A stretch of DNA of 64,000 nt from Nonomuraea aurantiaca. Lineage in GTDB: Bacteria; Actinomycetota; Actinomycetes; Streptosporangiales; Streptosporangiaceae. The position numbers and the translations under genes were made by a program. The notes beneath the pieces are model-generated. The model searched no databases and was not told where the DNA came from. It worked only from the letters and a program-made list of their open reading frames with translations. The DNA lies in NCBI RefSeq assembly GCF_020215705.1, contig NZ_JAIWNB010000003.1, positions 248,001 through 312,000 on the forward strand, in the 5' to 3' direction. This document shows, in pieces, positions 17,229-25,156 of the stretch. Each line of letters begins with the position of its first letter. Within the stretch, counting starts at the first letter, position 1.

Positions 17229-18440
17229 TCATGGTGAAGGGCGATCGGCCATAGGCGGGGAGGCCAGGGGCAGGGTGACCGCGACCTCGAATCCGCCTGA
17301 CGGCTTCGGCCCGGCCGTGACCGTACCCCCGTAGAGCTTGACGCGTTCGCGCATGCCGATCAGGCCGTGGCCGTCCCCGTCCGGGGTGACCGTCGGCCCG
17401 CTTCCGTCGTCGGTGACACGCAGCTCCAGCTCGGCGCCGTAATGGAGCGAGACCGTCGCCGTCGCCGGGCCCGCGTGCTTCAGCACGTTGGTGAGGGATT
17501 CCTGGACGATCCGGTAGGCGCACAGGTCGATTCCTGGAGGTAGCGGGCGTACGGCGCCGGTGATCGACATCTTCACCGGCAGGCCGGCCGAGTTCACTCG
17601 TTCCACCAGCTGTTCGAGCCGTTGCAGGCCGGGAGCCGGGTCATAGCCTTCCGCGTCGTCGTTGACCTCGATGCGCAGGACGGACAGCAGCCGTCTCATC
17701 TCGCCCATGGCCTCGCTGCCGGTGTCGGCGATGGTGGTGAGCGCGCCGCGCGCGGTGGCGGGGTCGGTGCCGAAGACATACCGGGCGAGCCCCGCCTGGA
17801 TCACGATGACCGACATGTGGTGGGCGACCACGTCGTGCAGCTCGCGGGCGATGCGCACCCGTTCCTCGGTGACGGCGCGCCGCGCCTTGTCCTCCTGCTC
17901 CTGGCGCAGCCGTCCGGTGAGGTGGGCCAGCTGCTTGTTGCGCTCGACCAGCATCCGGGTGCTGTTGCCGAACGTCCAGGCGACGGCGACCATGATGCTC
18001 ACCTGCAGGACGTTCGGCCAGGCGAAGTCGGGCGGGCTGAGGAACGCGGCGTGCCACCAAATGGCCGCCATGGGGAGCACGCAGGGGAGCGACACGGCCG
18101 GCCGCCGCCGGCTGGCCACGGTGTACAGCGCCAGCAGCGGCGCCACTTCGTTGAACCTGGAGTCGTAACCGGCCAGGTGGAAGACGAACTCCGCGGCGCA
18201 GGAGATCGCTAAAACGGTGATGGGCGCGCGCCGTCGCCAGGCCAGTACGAGGTTGGCCACCAGTGTCAACGCCACGCCGACGGCGTCCATGGGACGCTCC
18301 GCGTAGCCGGCCTCGGCCCCGCCCAGGGAGAACAGGAACGTCAAGGTGATGGCGGCGACCGCCGCGCCGAAAGCCAGGTCGACGATGAAAGGGTTCATCG
18401 CGGCGAGCCGTCGGAGGGACGACAGCAGCTTTACCCGCAT
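17229..18440 (-). CDS. Sensor histidine kinase (NarL/DesK type), orphan
   Basis: The 403-residue protein has about five to six hydrophobic helices in residues 15-160, a coiled-coil linker, the HisKA_3 box ERVRIARELHDVVAHH with the phospho-acceptor His, and an HATPase domain with the N-box (ESLTNVLKHA), DDGSG and GLIGMRERV. This class normally phosphorylates a LuxR-type response regulator encoded next door. None is present: the next feature is a terminator. Its ATG overlaps the stop of the ABC exporter (ATGA), so it is the last gene of the lanthipeptide operon. It could sense the peptide or envelope stress. The missing partner must be elsewhere or replaced. Confidence 0.9.
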   Translation of the reverse strand: MRVKLLSSLRRLAAMNPFIVDLAFGAAVAAITLTFLFSLGGAEAGYAERPMDAVGVALTLVANLVLAWRRRAPITVLAISCAAEFVFHLAGYDSRFNEVAPLLALYTVASRRRPAVSLPCVLPMAAIWWHAAFLSPPDFAWPNVLQVSIMVAVAWTFGNSTRMLVERNKQLAHLTGRLRQEQEDKARRAVTEERVRIARELHDVVAHHMSVIVIQAGLARYVFGTDPATARGALTTIADTGSEAMGEMRRLLSVLRIEVNDDAEGYDPAPGLQRLEQLVERVNSAGLPVKMSITGAVRPLPPGIDLCAYRIVQESLTNVLKHAGPATATVSLHYGAELELRVTDDGSGPTVTPDGDGHGLIGMRERVKLYGGTVTAGPKPSGGFEVAVTLPLASPPMADRPSP

Positions 18441-20158
18441 CAGCGCATGCTAGCGGCGATCTCCGCGCGCCGCTGGACGGCTTGGGCGCGGACCATCCGC
18501 GCGTACAGGCCCTCCCGGTCGCCGAGCAGCTCCGGGGCCGTGCCCCACTCGGCCACGCGCCCGCCGTCCAGTACGACGACGGTGTCGAACGCGTCCAGGC
18601 CCCCGAACCGATGGGTGATCATCACCGTCGTCAGCCCCATGCGGCGCCGCAGAACGGCGTGGACGACCTCGCGTTCGGTCAGCGGGTCGAGCGCGGACGT
18701 CGCCTCGTCCAGGACCAGGACGGGCGCGTCGCTCAGGAGCGCGCGAGCGAGGGCGAGGCGCTGGCGTTCACCGCCGGAGAAGAGCGCCCCACGTTCGCCG
18801 ACCACGGAGTCGTAGCCGTCGGGCAGGGCCATGATCCGCTCGTGCATCCTGGTGGTCGCGCAGGCCGCGACCAGGTCGTCCAGGGCGGCGTCGGGGGCGG
18901 CGTAGCGGAGGTTGTCGGCGATGGAGCCCTGGAAGAGCAGGGCTTCCTGCGGGGCCAGGCAGACGCGCCCGCCGGTCCGTACGGAGCCCTCCGCCGGTTC
19001 GTACAGCCCGGCGAGCAGGTGGCCGAGAGTCGTCTTGCCCGATCCGTTCGGGCCGACGATCAGGGTCGCGGAGGCGGCGGGCAGGTCGAGGGTCACCTCG
19101 CGCAGCGCCCAGCGGGTCTCGCCCTCCGGCCCCGCGTAGGCGTACGAGGCGCCCGCGACGCTCACCTCACCCGCTCCTCCTCCACCCACGGCGGGAGGTG
19201 ATCCCGGGGGTAGGTCCAGGTACTCGAAGACCCGCTCGAACGCCGCCTGGGCGGTGCGGAACTCCGTCGAGATGTGCAGGATCTGCCAGAGCGGCTGGTA
19301 GAGCCTCGACTGCAGGACCACGAACGCCATGAGCGTGCCGGGCGTGATCCCGTCCATGAGCCCGGCCGCGACGAACACGATGTACGGAGTCAGGACGAAG
19401 AAGATGTGCCCCGCGCTCAGCACCGACTGAGCGGCCAGGCTTGCGCGGACCCCCAGCCGGGCCAGCCGTTCGCTCTCCGCGGCGAACACCGCGGCCTCGT
19501 GGGCGTCGCGCCCGTGCACCCGGGCGAGCGTGATGCCGCCCAGGGAGAGGCGTTCGGCGGCGATGGAGGCGATCTCCGCGCGGGCCCGCTGGCCGGCGGC
19601 GGAGAGGAGCTTGAGCGCGCGTCCCGAACGGGCGGTGACCCACAGGATGGCCGGCGCCAGGCAGAGGGTGACCGCCGCGAGCCGCCACGACAGCGAGAAC
19701 ATCGCCCCCAGCGCGAACAGGAACCCGAGGAGGCTGCCGAGCAGGCTGGGCAGCGTGTCCTTGATCGCGTCCTCGATCTGGTCGGTGTCGTTGGCCAGCC
19801 TCGACTGGATCTCGCCGCTCCGCGCGGCGGCGAAGAAGCCCAGCGGCATCCGCTGCAGGTGGCCGAACAGCCGCGTACGCAAGGAGTGGATGACCTGCTG
19901 GGCCATGCGGGCCGAGATCCACGCCTGGGCCAGGTCGACGCCCGCCGCCCCGGCCGCGGTGACGGCCGCGAGAGCGGCGATCAGGGCCAGCAGGCCGGGC
20001 CGCGGGCCGCCCACGCCGAACAGGGCACGGTCGAAGACGACCTGGGTCAGCAGCGGGACGGCCGCGTTCAGCGCGGAGAAGATCGCGACCAGCAGCACGA
20101 CGAGCAGGACGGCGCGACGGTACGGCGTGAACAGCCGGATGATCCTGCGGGTCGTCAC
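18440..20158 (-). CDS. ABC exporter (fused permease-ATPase), lanthipeptide LanT candidate
   Basis: A single chain carries six helices (about residues 10-300) followed by an ATPase domain with Walker A GPNGSGKTT, signature FSGGERQRLALARALL, Walker B VLVLDEATSALD and the switch His (ITHRF). No C39 peptidase domain is present at the N terminus, so leader removal is done by another protease. I prefer GTG 20158, with GAGAGGG upstream. A TTG at 20209 is in frame but lies in the loop of a perfect hairpin. It follows the precursor gene in the same operon, which makes export of the modified peptide its likely task; self-immunity is also possible. Confidence 0.88.
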   Translation of the reverse strand: MTTRRIIRLFTPYRRAVLLVVLLVAIFSALNAAVPLLTQVVFDRALFGVGGPRPGLLALIAALAAVTAAGAAGVDLAQAWISARMAQQVIHSLRTRLFGHLQRMPLGFFAAARSGEIQSRLANDTDQIEDAIKDTLPSLLGSLLGFLFALGAMFSLSWRLAAVTLCLAPAILWVTARSGRALKLLSAAGQRARAEIASIAAERLSLGGITLARVHGRDAHEAAVFAAESERLARLGVRASLAAQSVLSAGHIFFVLTPYIVFVAAGLMDGITPGTLMAFVVLQSRLYQPLWQILHISTEFRTAQAAFERVFEYLDLPPGSPPAVGGGGAGEVSVAGASYAYAGPEGETRWALREVTLDLPAASATLIVGPNGSGKTTLGHLLAGLYEPAEGSVRTGGRVCLAPQEALLFQGSIADNLRYAAPDAALDDLVAACATTRMHERIMALPDGYDSVVGERGALFSGGERQRLALARALLSDAPVLVLDEATSALDPLTEREVVHAVLRRRMGLTTVMITHRFGGLDAFDTVVVLDGGRVAEWGTAPELLGDREGLYARMVRAQAVQRRAEIAASMR

Positions 20159-20190
20159 GACGTCTGCCGCCCTCTCGGAGATCTGGAAAC

Positions 20191-20219
20191 GGCGTGCGGC
20201 CGATGCCAAGCCGCACGCC
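20191..20219 (-). terminator. Hairpin between lanthipeptide precursor and exporter genes
   Basis: Perfect 10-bp stem (GGCGTGCGGC with GCCGCACGCC) and 9-base loop, 11 bases after the precursor stop. Lantibiotic operons often have such an attenuating hairpin, which leaves the precursor mRNA in excess over downstream genes. A short T-containing GTTTCC follows on the minus strand. Confidence 0.65.
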
Positions 20220-20229
20220 GCTCTCGCTA

Positions 20230-20343
20230 TTAGTTGGTGTCGGTGCAGCCCGGGTGCTTGATGCAGTGGCTCAGCAGCGCCGACTCCGAGATGCTCGGCT
20301 CACGCTCCTGCAGGTTCTGCAGGTCCTGAACGTCGAAAGACAT
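20230..20343 (-). CDS. Class IV lanthipeptide precursor peptide (37 residues)
   Basis: This gene is too short for routine gene finding. A strong GGGGGAG ribosome site precedes ATG 20343 and the stop is TAA at 20230. The leader begins MSFDVQDLQNLQERE; FDVQDLQ resembles the hydrophobic LQ-type recognition helix of class III/IV leaders. The C-terminal part is rich in dehydratable residues (Ser17, 19, 21, 25; Thr34, 36) and has two Cys (27 and 33) in SHCIKHPGCTDTN. Two thioether rings are therefore possible. The class III labionin pattern S-x2-S-x(2-5)-C is absent, in keeping with a class IV enzyme. It lies 37 bases after the synthetase stop and 71 bases before the exporter start. Confidence 0.88.
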   Translation of the reverse strand: MSFDVQDLQNLQEREPSISESALLSHCIKHPGCTDTN

Positions 20344-20380
20344 GTTTCTCCCCCCTCTCCGGTTCCGTTTTCTTCGGATA

Positions 20381-23041
20381 TCACCGTGCTCGAGGCACGG
20401 TGAGCTCATGGGCGGGCGCCCCGATGACGTCGTCGAGCATCCACAGGCGTGGATGTCCGTGACGCAGGCGCAGCAGGAAGGCGAGGACGCCCGCGGTCCC
20501 GCCCAGGTAGGTCGGCAGGGTCCGGCCCAGGCGGTCGGGCACGTGCAGCCGGCCCGCGCGCCTGACGGCCCGTGCGGTCAGGCACGTGGCCAGATCCTCC
20601 GCCCATCGGTGGTACCGCTCGTCCCCGGTGAATCCGGCCATGTCGAGCAGGAAGTCGCCCTCGCCCGGCAGGCCGTGGCACAGCACCGAGCCCGACTGCC
20701 ACCGGGTCCGGTGCACGGCGACCGCCGCCTGCTCGGCGAGTTCCAGCGCGACCGGGTCGCCGGTGGCGTGCCAGTAGCGGATGAGGAACGAGCCGACGCC
20801 CGACGATCCACTGCACCAGTGGGGGCGGCGCGGCCGTACGGACTCGGGCTCGTCGCGCCGGTACGGCCACCAGGCCGTATCCCCTTCCACATCGGCGTAC
20901 GCGTAGAACGTCTGGGCCACCTCCCGCACGGTCTCCAGCCACTCCGCCTGGCCGAAGGCGACGCCTCCGTAGAGCAGGGCGGTGCCGATTCCCGCCAGGC
21001 CGTGGGCGAAGCCGAAGTGGTTGGTGCCGGCGAGGCTGGAGTCATGGGAAGCCGGGGTCAGCCATTGCGGGCGCCCGTCGAGTGAGGACCGCGCGTCGTG
21101 CAGGTTCCGCAGCATCCGCGCGGCCCGCTCGCGCAGCGCGGCGTCGTCCGCGCGGATGGCCAGGCGCAGGGTGGCCATCGCGCACCCGGCCAGGCCGTGG
21201 GTCATGTCGGGGCTGGGATGGTCGGTCGGCAGCCGGTACGCGGCCCGCACCGCGAAGTCCCTCGACTCCGCGTCCCGCGCCGCCTCGTACAACGCCCAGA
21301 GGGCGCCGGACCGCCCGGCGTAGAGGCCGGTCGGCCAGACGTCCTCTTCGGCGAGGCGGCGGCGGAGCCAGCGCGCGACGGTGCCTGCCTCTTCGGGTGG
21401 GAGGACCGGGAGGATGCCGGCTGCGCCGGCGCTCACCGCGCAGGGGTCGGCTTCCAGCCCATAGGTGATGTTGGGCCAGGGGGACGGGCTGTCGGCGCGC
21501 TCGTCCATGGTCTCGGCCAGCCAGGCGAGCCCGTCGGCGACCAGGTCGTCCGCGGTTGGGAGAACGCGTCGCACATGGGGCTCTTCGAGCTTGGTCAGCC
21601 GCACCAGGAAACGCGCGCAGGCGTCCAGCGTCCAGCGGTCCTCGGGCTCCGCGAGCAGTCCCGCGACCATGGGCCGGAGCACCGCCAGAGCAGGGTTGCT
21701 CTCGGCGACCCTGGCCAGGTGGTCTGAAGCGCGGGCACCCCAGGCCGGGCCGGTCGCCTCGTCCTCCGCCAGGCCGAGATCGGCGCCGACCGCGAGGAAG
21801 TACACCAGCGCGCCGAGGCTGTAGAGATCCGCCGCCGCCGTGGGTGCCTGGCGGAAGGCTCCGGAGTGCGGCGCCAGCTCCGGCGCCAGATAGCCGGGCG
21901 TGCCGCCGATCATGACGGTGCTGTCCCGCTTGGCCGCGTACTCGAGATCGACGAGCCGGATCTGGCCGTCGGGCAGGATCATGACGTTGCCGGGGGAGAG
22001 GTCCCGGAAGACGTAGCCCTGGCCGTGCACCTTCTGGAGCAGGCCGACCAGGTGTGTGACGACCGGTATGACCTGCTCGGCCGGGCAGCCGAAGCCGTCC
22101 CGGCCGAGAGGCGTCGCGTGCGCCTCCGTCCATCGGTGCGCGGTGTGGCCCGGCACCAGCTCCTCCGCGAGGAAGGCATGGCCGCCCTGTTCGAAGGAGT
22201 CCACGACGGCGGGCACGCCGCCGGTGACGGCGAGGTCGTCGAGGGCGCGGCGTTCCAGAGCCAGCCGGTCCCTGGCGTCCCGGCCGCTGAGGTCGGAGGA
22301 GGCGTGCGGGCGACCCTCCTTGATGACGACCTCGCGGCCCGTCTTCGTGTCTTCGGCGATGTACACGCCGCCCCTGTTCGCGTGTCTGATCGCCTCCCGC
22401 ACCACGAACCGGTCGTTGAGCATGACCGCGGACGTCCCTTTGGTGGTCTCTTTCGGTGGTTCGGGGAAGGGGCAGGTCGCGAAGCTCGGCGGGGTGAAGG
22501 AGGCCGCCCGTTCGTCGCGGACCAGCCCTCCGCCCGGAGCGCGCAGCCGTACCTCGTAGAACCCGTCGTTGCCCAGCGTCCGGTGCCCGGAGAAGGCCCC
22601 GTAGCGGTAGTGGACGAGGCCGCCCGCGCGGTAGGGCCGGTCGGAGAGGATCGCCGGGCCCGGCAGTCCCCTGGTGGCCTCGTCGAGGAGGGCGGCCAGG
22701 CGTACCGCCTCGGCGTCGCCGGTCGGGTAGGCGGTCACGAACTTGCCCGCCTGCGCCCGCGCGCAGTGCGGCGCGAGCAGCTCCCAGTAGTCGCCGAGCC
22801 GGGCGGGGAACTTGAAGGCGCATCCCGCCTCGACCAGCACCCGGGCCACCTGGGCCAGCACGAAGGGCGCCGCCGGCATCGTGGCGGAGACGTGCAGCTT
22901 CCATCCCTGATCGGGCATCGGATAGCCGTCGGGAGTGACCCGGCACCAGAAACCGGCGGCCTCGATCGCCCAGCCGTCCTCGCCGGACCGTGCCAGCTCG
23001 GCGGTCACGAGGTCGCGCAGAATGGTCGCGTCCGCCCCCAT
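20381..23041 (-). CDS. Class IV lanthipeptide synthetase (LanL)
   Basis: The 886-residue enzyme has three domains. A phosphoSer/Thr lyase-like domain (about 1-200) shows GWKLHVSAT and GKFVTAYP. A Ser/Thr kinase domain (about 205-490) shows Lys241, the catalytic loop FRDLSPGN (Asp347) and VDLEYA as the DFG equivalent. A LanC-like cyclase (about 510-880) retains the zinc ligands: Cys743 in HWCSG and Cys788-His789 in LCHG. Class III enzymes lack these ligands, so this is class IV. It phosphorylates and eliminates Ser/Thr in the precursor, then adds Cys thiols to form lanthionines. GGGAGGT precedes the ATG. It is the first gene of the operon. Confidence 0.93.
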   Translation of the reverse strand: MGADATILRDLVTAELARSGEDGWAIEAAGFWCRVTPDGYPMPDQGWKLHVSATMPAAPFVLAQVARVLVEAGCAFKFPARLGDYWELLAPHCARAQAGKFVTAYPTGDAEAVRLAALLDEATRGLPGPAILSDRPYRAGGLVHYRYGAFSGHRTLGNDGFYEVRLRAPGGGLVRDERAASFTPPSFATCPFPEPPKETTKGTSAVMLNDRFVVREAIRHANRGGVYIAEDTKTGREVVIKEGRPHASSDLSGRDARDRLALERRALDDLAVTGGVPAVVDSFEQGGHAFLAEELVPGHTAHRWTEAHATPLGRDGFGCPAEQVIPVVTHLVGLLQKVHGQGYVFRDLSPGNVMILPDGQIRLVDLEYAAKRDSTVMIGGTPGYLAPELAPHSGAFRQAPTAAADLYSLGALVYFLAVGADLGLAEDEATGPAWGARASDHLARVAESNPALAVLRPMVAGLLAEPEDRWTLDACARFLVRLTKLEEPHVRRVLPTADDLVADGLAWLAETMDERADSPSPWPNITYGLEADPCAVSAGAAGILPVLPPEEAGTVARWLRRRLAEEDVWPTGLYAGRSGALWALYEAARDAESRDFAVRAAYRLPTDHPSPDMTHGLAGCAMATLRLAIRADDAALRERAARMLRNLHDARSSLDGRPQWLTPASHDSSLAGTNHFGFAHGLAGIGTALLYGGVAFGQAEWLETVREVAQTFYAYADVEGDTAWWPYRRDEPESVRPRRPHWCSGSSGVGSFLIRYWHATGDPVALELAEQAAVAVHRTRWQSGSVLCHGLPGEGDFLLDMAGFTGDERYHRWAEDLATCLTARAVRRAGRLHVPDRLGRTLPTYLGGTAGVLAFLLRLRHGHPRLWMLDDVIGAPAHELTVPRAR

Positions 23042-23072
23042 GGCACTACCTCCCGAAGTCCGGCGCCGCTGT

Positions 23073-23086
23073 TGGAGCGCGCTCCA
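23073..23086. promoter_or_regulatory. Palindromic operator upstream of the lanthipeptide operon
   Basis: TGGAGCGCGCTCCA is a perfect 14-bp palindrome 32 bases upstream of the synthetase start. A second dyad, GACAG-AGG-CTGTC, lies at 23120-23132. Both are in the only promoter-bearing gap for the operon. The binding proteins are unknown. Confidence 0.55.
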
Positions 23087-23165
23087 TAGGAGGGTGGCCG
23101 ACGGGTCTTGCTTTTCGCTGACAGAGGCTGTCGGCGCCTGACCGATCGTCGCGACGCCGCGGTTG

Positions 23166-24005
23166 TCAGCCCAGGAACGTCGCGGTCGTCGCTACGAACC
23201 GGACGGCGTCGTCGACCCACGGGAAGTGGCCCGCTCGCGGTTGAACCACGAACTCGGCATCGGGGAACAGCTCGGCGTACTCGGCCACGACGCTCGGGGG
23301 CGTGTTCAGGTCGACTTCGCCGGCCAGCAGCAGCACCGGCGCGTCGAACGCGGCCAGCGCCGCGCGGGTGGCGGCCGGGTCGTAGACGCCCTCGGCGCCG
23401 AAGGCGGCCGCGGCTTCGTCGTTGCGATGACCCTCCTGGGCGGCGTGGTGGGCCTGGGCGGCCGCGTCCCACCGGCCGTAGAAGAAGGGGTCGATGGCCG
23501 TCCAGCTGTCGTCGGTGGCCTTGCCGCCCACGATCGCCTCAAGGGCGGCAAAGGCGGCGCCGAACCAGGGCTCGTCCTTGCGCAGCCGCGCGACCTCCAG
23601 CCGGGCCTCACCGGTGGCCGCGAGGCCGACGGCGAAGGGGCTCGGCGTGATCAGCGCGAGCTTGCCGACGCGTCGCGGATGCCGGGCCGTGTAGAGAGCC
23701 GCGAGGTTCGCGCCGGCGCAGTGCGCGAGCAGGTCGAACCGGTCGAGGCCGAGGTGCTCGCGCAGCGCCTCGACGTCGTCGACCAGCCGGTCACAGCGGT
23801 AGGAGGTGGTGTCCTCCGGTGTCGCGGACCGGCCGGTGCCCCGAGGGTCCACCATGATCAGCTGCCGGTGCGCCGACAGGCCGCCCAGCTCGCCGAGGTA
23901 ATCGGCGTCCTGCATCGGGCCGCCCGGCAGGCAGATCAGCGGGCTGCCCGCCCCGAAAACGTGATAGGCCAGGCTGGTTCCGTCATGTGCGGAGAAGGCA
24001 GGCAT
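23166..24005 (-). CDS. Alpha/beta hydrolase with Cys in the nucleophile position
   Basis: The 279-residue protein has the alpha/beta-hydrolase core: an oxyanion HGG-like turn (LPGGPMQDADY), the strand VDPRGTGRS, the nucleophile elbow LLAHCAGANLA, Asp in AGEVDLNTPP and His in RAGHFPW. The overall sequence resembles proline iminopeptidases and related hydrolases. The elbow reads A-H-C-A-G instead of G-x-S-x-G, so the nucleophile would be Cys, as in dienelactone hydrolases, or the protein has lost hydrolysis. It lies upstream of the lanthipeptide operon on the same strand, but the 124-bp gap contains palindromes, so it is probably a separate unit. Confidence 0.88.
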   Translation of the reverse strand: MPAFSAHDGTSLAYHVFGAGSPLICLPGGPMQDADYLGELGGLSAHRQLIMVDPRGTGRSATPEDTTSYRCDRLVDDVEALREHLGLDRFDLLAHCAGANLAALYTARHPRRVGKLALITPSPFAVGLAATGEARLEVARLRKDEPWFGAAFAALEAIVGGKATDDSWTAIDPFFYGRWDAAAQAHHAAQEGHRNDEAAAAFGAEGVYDPAATRAALAAFDAPVLLLAGEVDLNTPPSVVAEYAELFPDAEFVVQPRAGHFPWVDDAVRFVATTATFLG

Positions 24006-24061
24006 GGCGTGGATCCTGTCAGCGGCGTTCCGGAACGGGCAACCGATTATCCCGCGCCTGG

Positions 24062-24165
24062 TCAGCGGCCCGGGTCGAAGCGGCCGTCGATGACTCCGGG
24101 GGCGATCGTGTTGGCCCGGACCCCCTGAGGGCCGACCTCGGCCGCCGCCGCGATCCCCCGATGCC
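24062..24165 (-). pseudogene. Remnant of an SDR gene (C-terminal piece)
   Basis: A minus-strand frame ending at TGA 24062 reads AAAEVGPQGVRANTIAPG and then VIDGRFDPGR. This is the conserved C-terminal block of short-chain dehydrogenases (usually AAELGPxGIRVNxIAPG). No Rossmann or YxxxK part is found upstream, where the next gene's 3' end begins within 30 bases. It is a short decayed fragment, not a working gene. Confidence 0.6.
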
Positions 24166-24193
24166 GCGAGCGCCGCGAACGCGGGGTTGAGAG

Positions 24194-25090
24194 TCAGGCG
24201 GTGACGATCGCCGCGTTCTCCCCTAGCAGCGCGAGAACGACTGCCGTGTCGAGCAGCAGCGAGGGAATCAGCCGGACCCGGAACACCGCGAGAATGGCCG
24301 CCACCTCGTCCGCGTGAGCCGTGTCGATCACCGGGACGGGCAGGCGGGCGGCAGCGGCGGCGGCGTCAGCCAGCACCTGCTCGCGCGCCGCGGCGTACTC
24401 CGCGCCGCGGGCGATCGGCTCCAGCCGCCGCCACACCTGCGGCATGAAGCCGGGGCGGCCGCCGATCGCGCGGTAGTAGCTCAGCACCCGGGGGTGATCG
24501 TGTACGGCGCGGATCTCCTCGTACACCCGCGCCAGTTCGTCGCCGGGCGGAGTGCCGTCCGGCACGATGTTGACCGCTTCAGGGGAGACGCCACGCGGGC
24601 CCGGGTCGGCCGGCGCGGGGGCGGTGCCGTCGAGGGCGAGGGCCGCGGGGGCGCCCACGGTCAGCCCTCGGTACCAGCACGAGGCCAGCAGCAGGATCTC
24701 GGGCAGCAGCCGGTGGAACGTGATCGTGTAGCGCCGGATGTCGTCACCGGCCGCCAACGACTCCTCCGGTGCGGGCAGCAGCCCGGCCGGCACGCCCAGC
24801 CCCGCCGCGGCCTGCTTGAACTCGGGTGAGCCGATGACCGGCTTGAACCGGTGCCAGGCCGGGACGAGGTAGTCCGGGTAGTTGGCGAGCGCCTGGAAGA
24901 TCGGGCTGACGAACGGCACGCCCAGGTAGCCCGGTACCTCCTCGATCACCTGAGCGGTTTCGGGGGTCGGTTCGGGCTTGCCGGGCAGCGACGGCAGGAG
25001 CACCGCGCCACGGGCGGCATCGCCGGGCTCCGTCGTGACGATCGCCTCAGCCTGCGGGCCGACCGATGAGGAGCTCTTCGAAGATTGCAT
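24194..25090 (-). CDS. DehI-family (halocarboxylic acid dehalogenase-like) protein
   Basis: From ATG 25090 the product has 298 residues. The segments PFVSPIFQALANYPDYLVPAW and LKP/FKPVIGSPEFKQAA, then a second, weaker copy of the same pattern (VLSYYRAIGGRPGFMPQVWRRL), are the internally duplicated helical layout of the DehI group. These act on 2-haloacids in Pseudomonas, but many actinobacterial homologues are uncharacterised. No ribosome site precedes the ATG and a TACTCT/TACATT box lies close, so a leaderless mRNA is likely. The family call is from recalled pattern; activity is unproven. Confidence 0.7.
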   Translation of the reverse strand: MQSSKSSSSVGPQAEAIVTTEPGDAARGAVLLPSLPGKPEPTPETAQVIEEVPGYLGVPFVSPIFQALANYPDYLVPAWHRFKPVIGSPEFKQAAAGLGVPAGLLPAPEESLAAGDDIRRYTITFHRLLPEILLLASCWYRGLTVGAPAALALDGTAPAPADPGPRGVSPEAVNIVPDGTPPGDELARVYEEIRAVHDHPRVLSYYRAIGGRPGFMPQVWRRLEPIARGAEYAAAREQVLADAAAAAARLPVPVIDTAHADEVAAILAVFRVRLIPSLLLDTAVVLALLGENAAIVTA

Positions 25091-25156
25091 GCAATGTAGA
25101 GTACAAATTTGGATCCAATGTCTCAAGAGGACGTTTTGTCACCGTTCCGCGGAGGG

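Noticed and set aside
20209..20209. TTG start for the ABC exporter
   Set aside because: It lies in a hairpin loop with no good ribosome site; GTG 20158 is better placed.
20230..20343. Class III (labionin) precursor
   Set aside because: The S-x2-S-x(2-5)-C motif is absent and the cyclase has zinc ligands, so class IV fits better.
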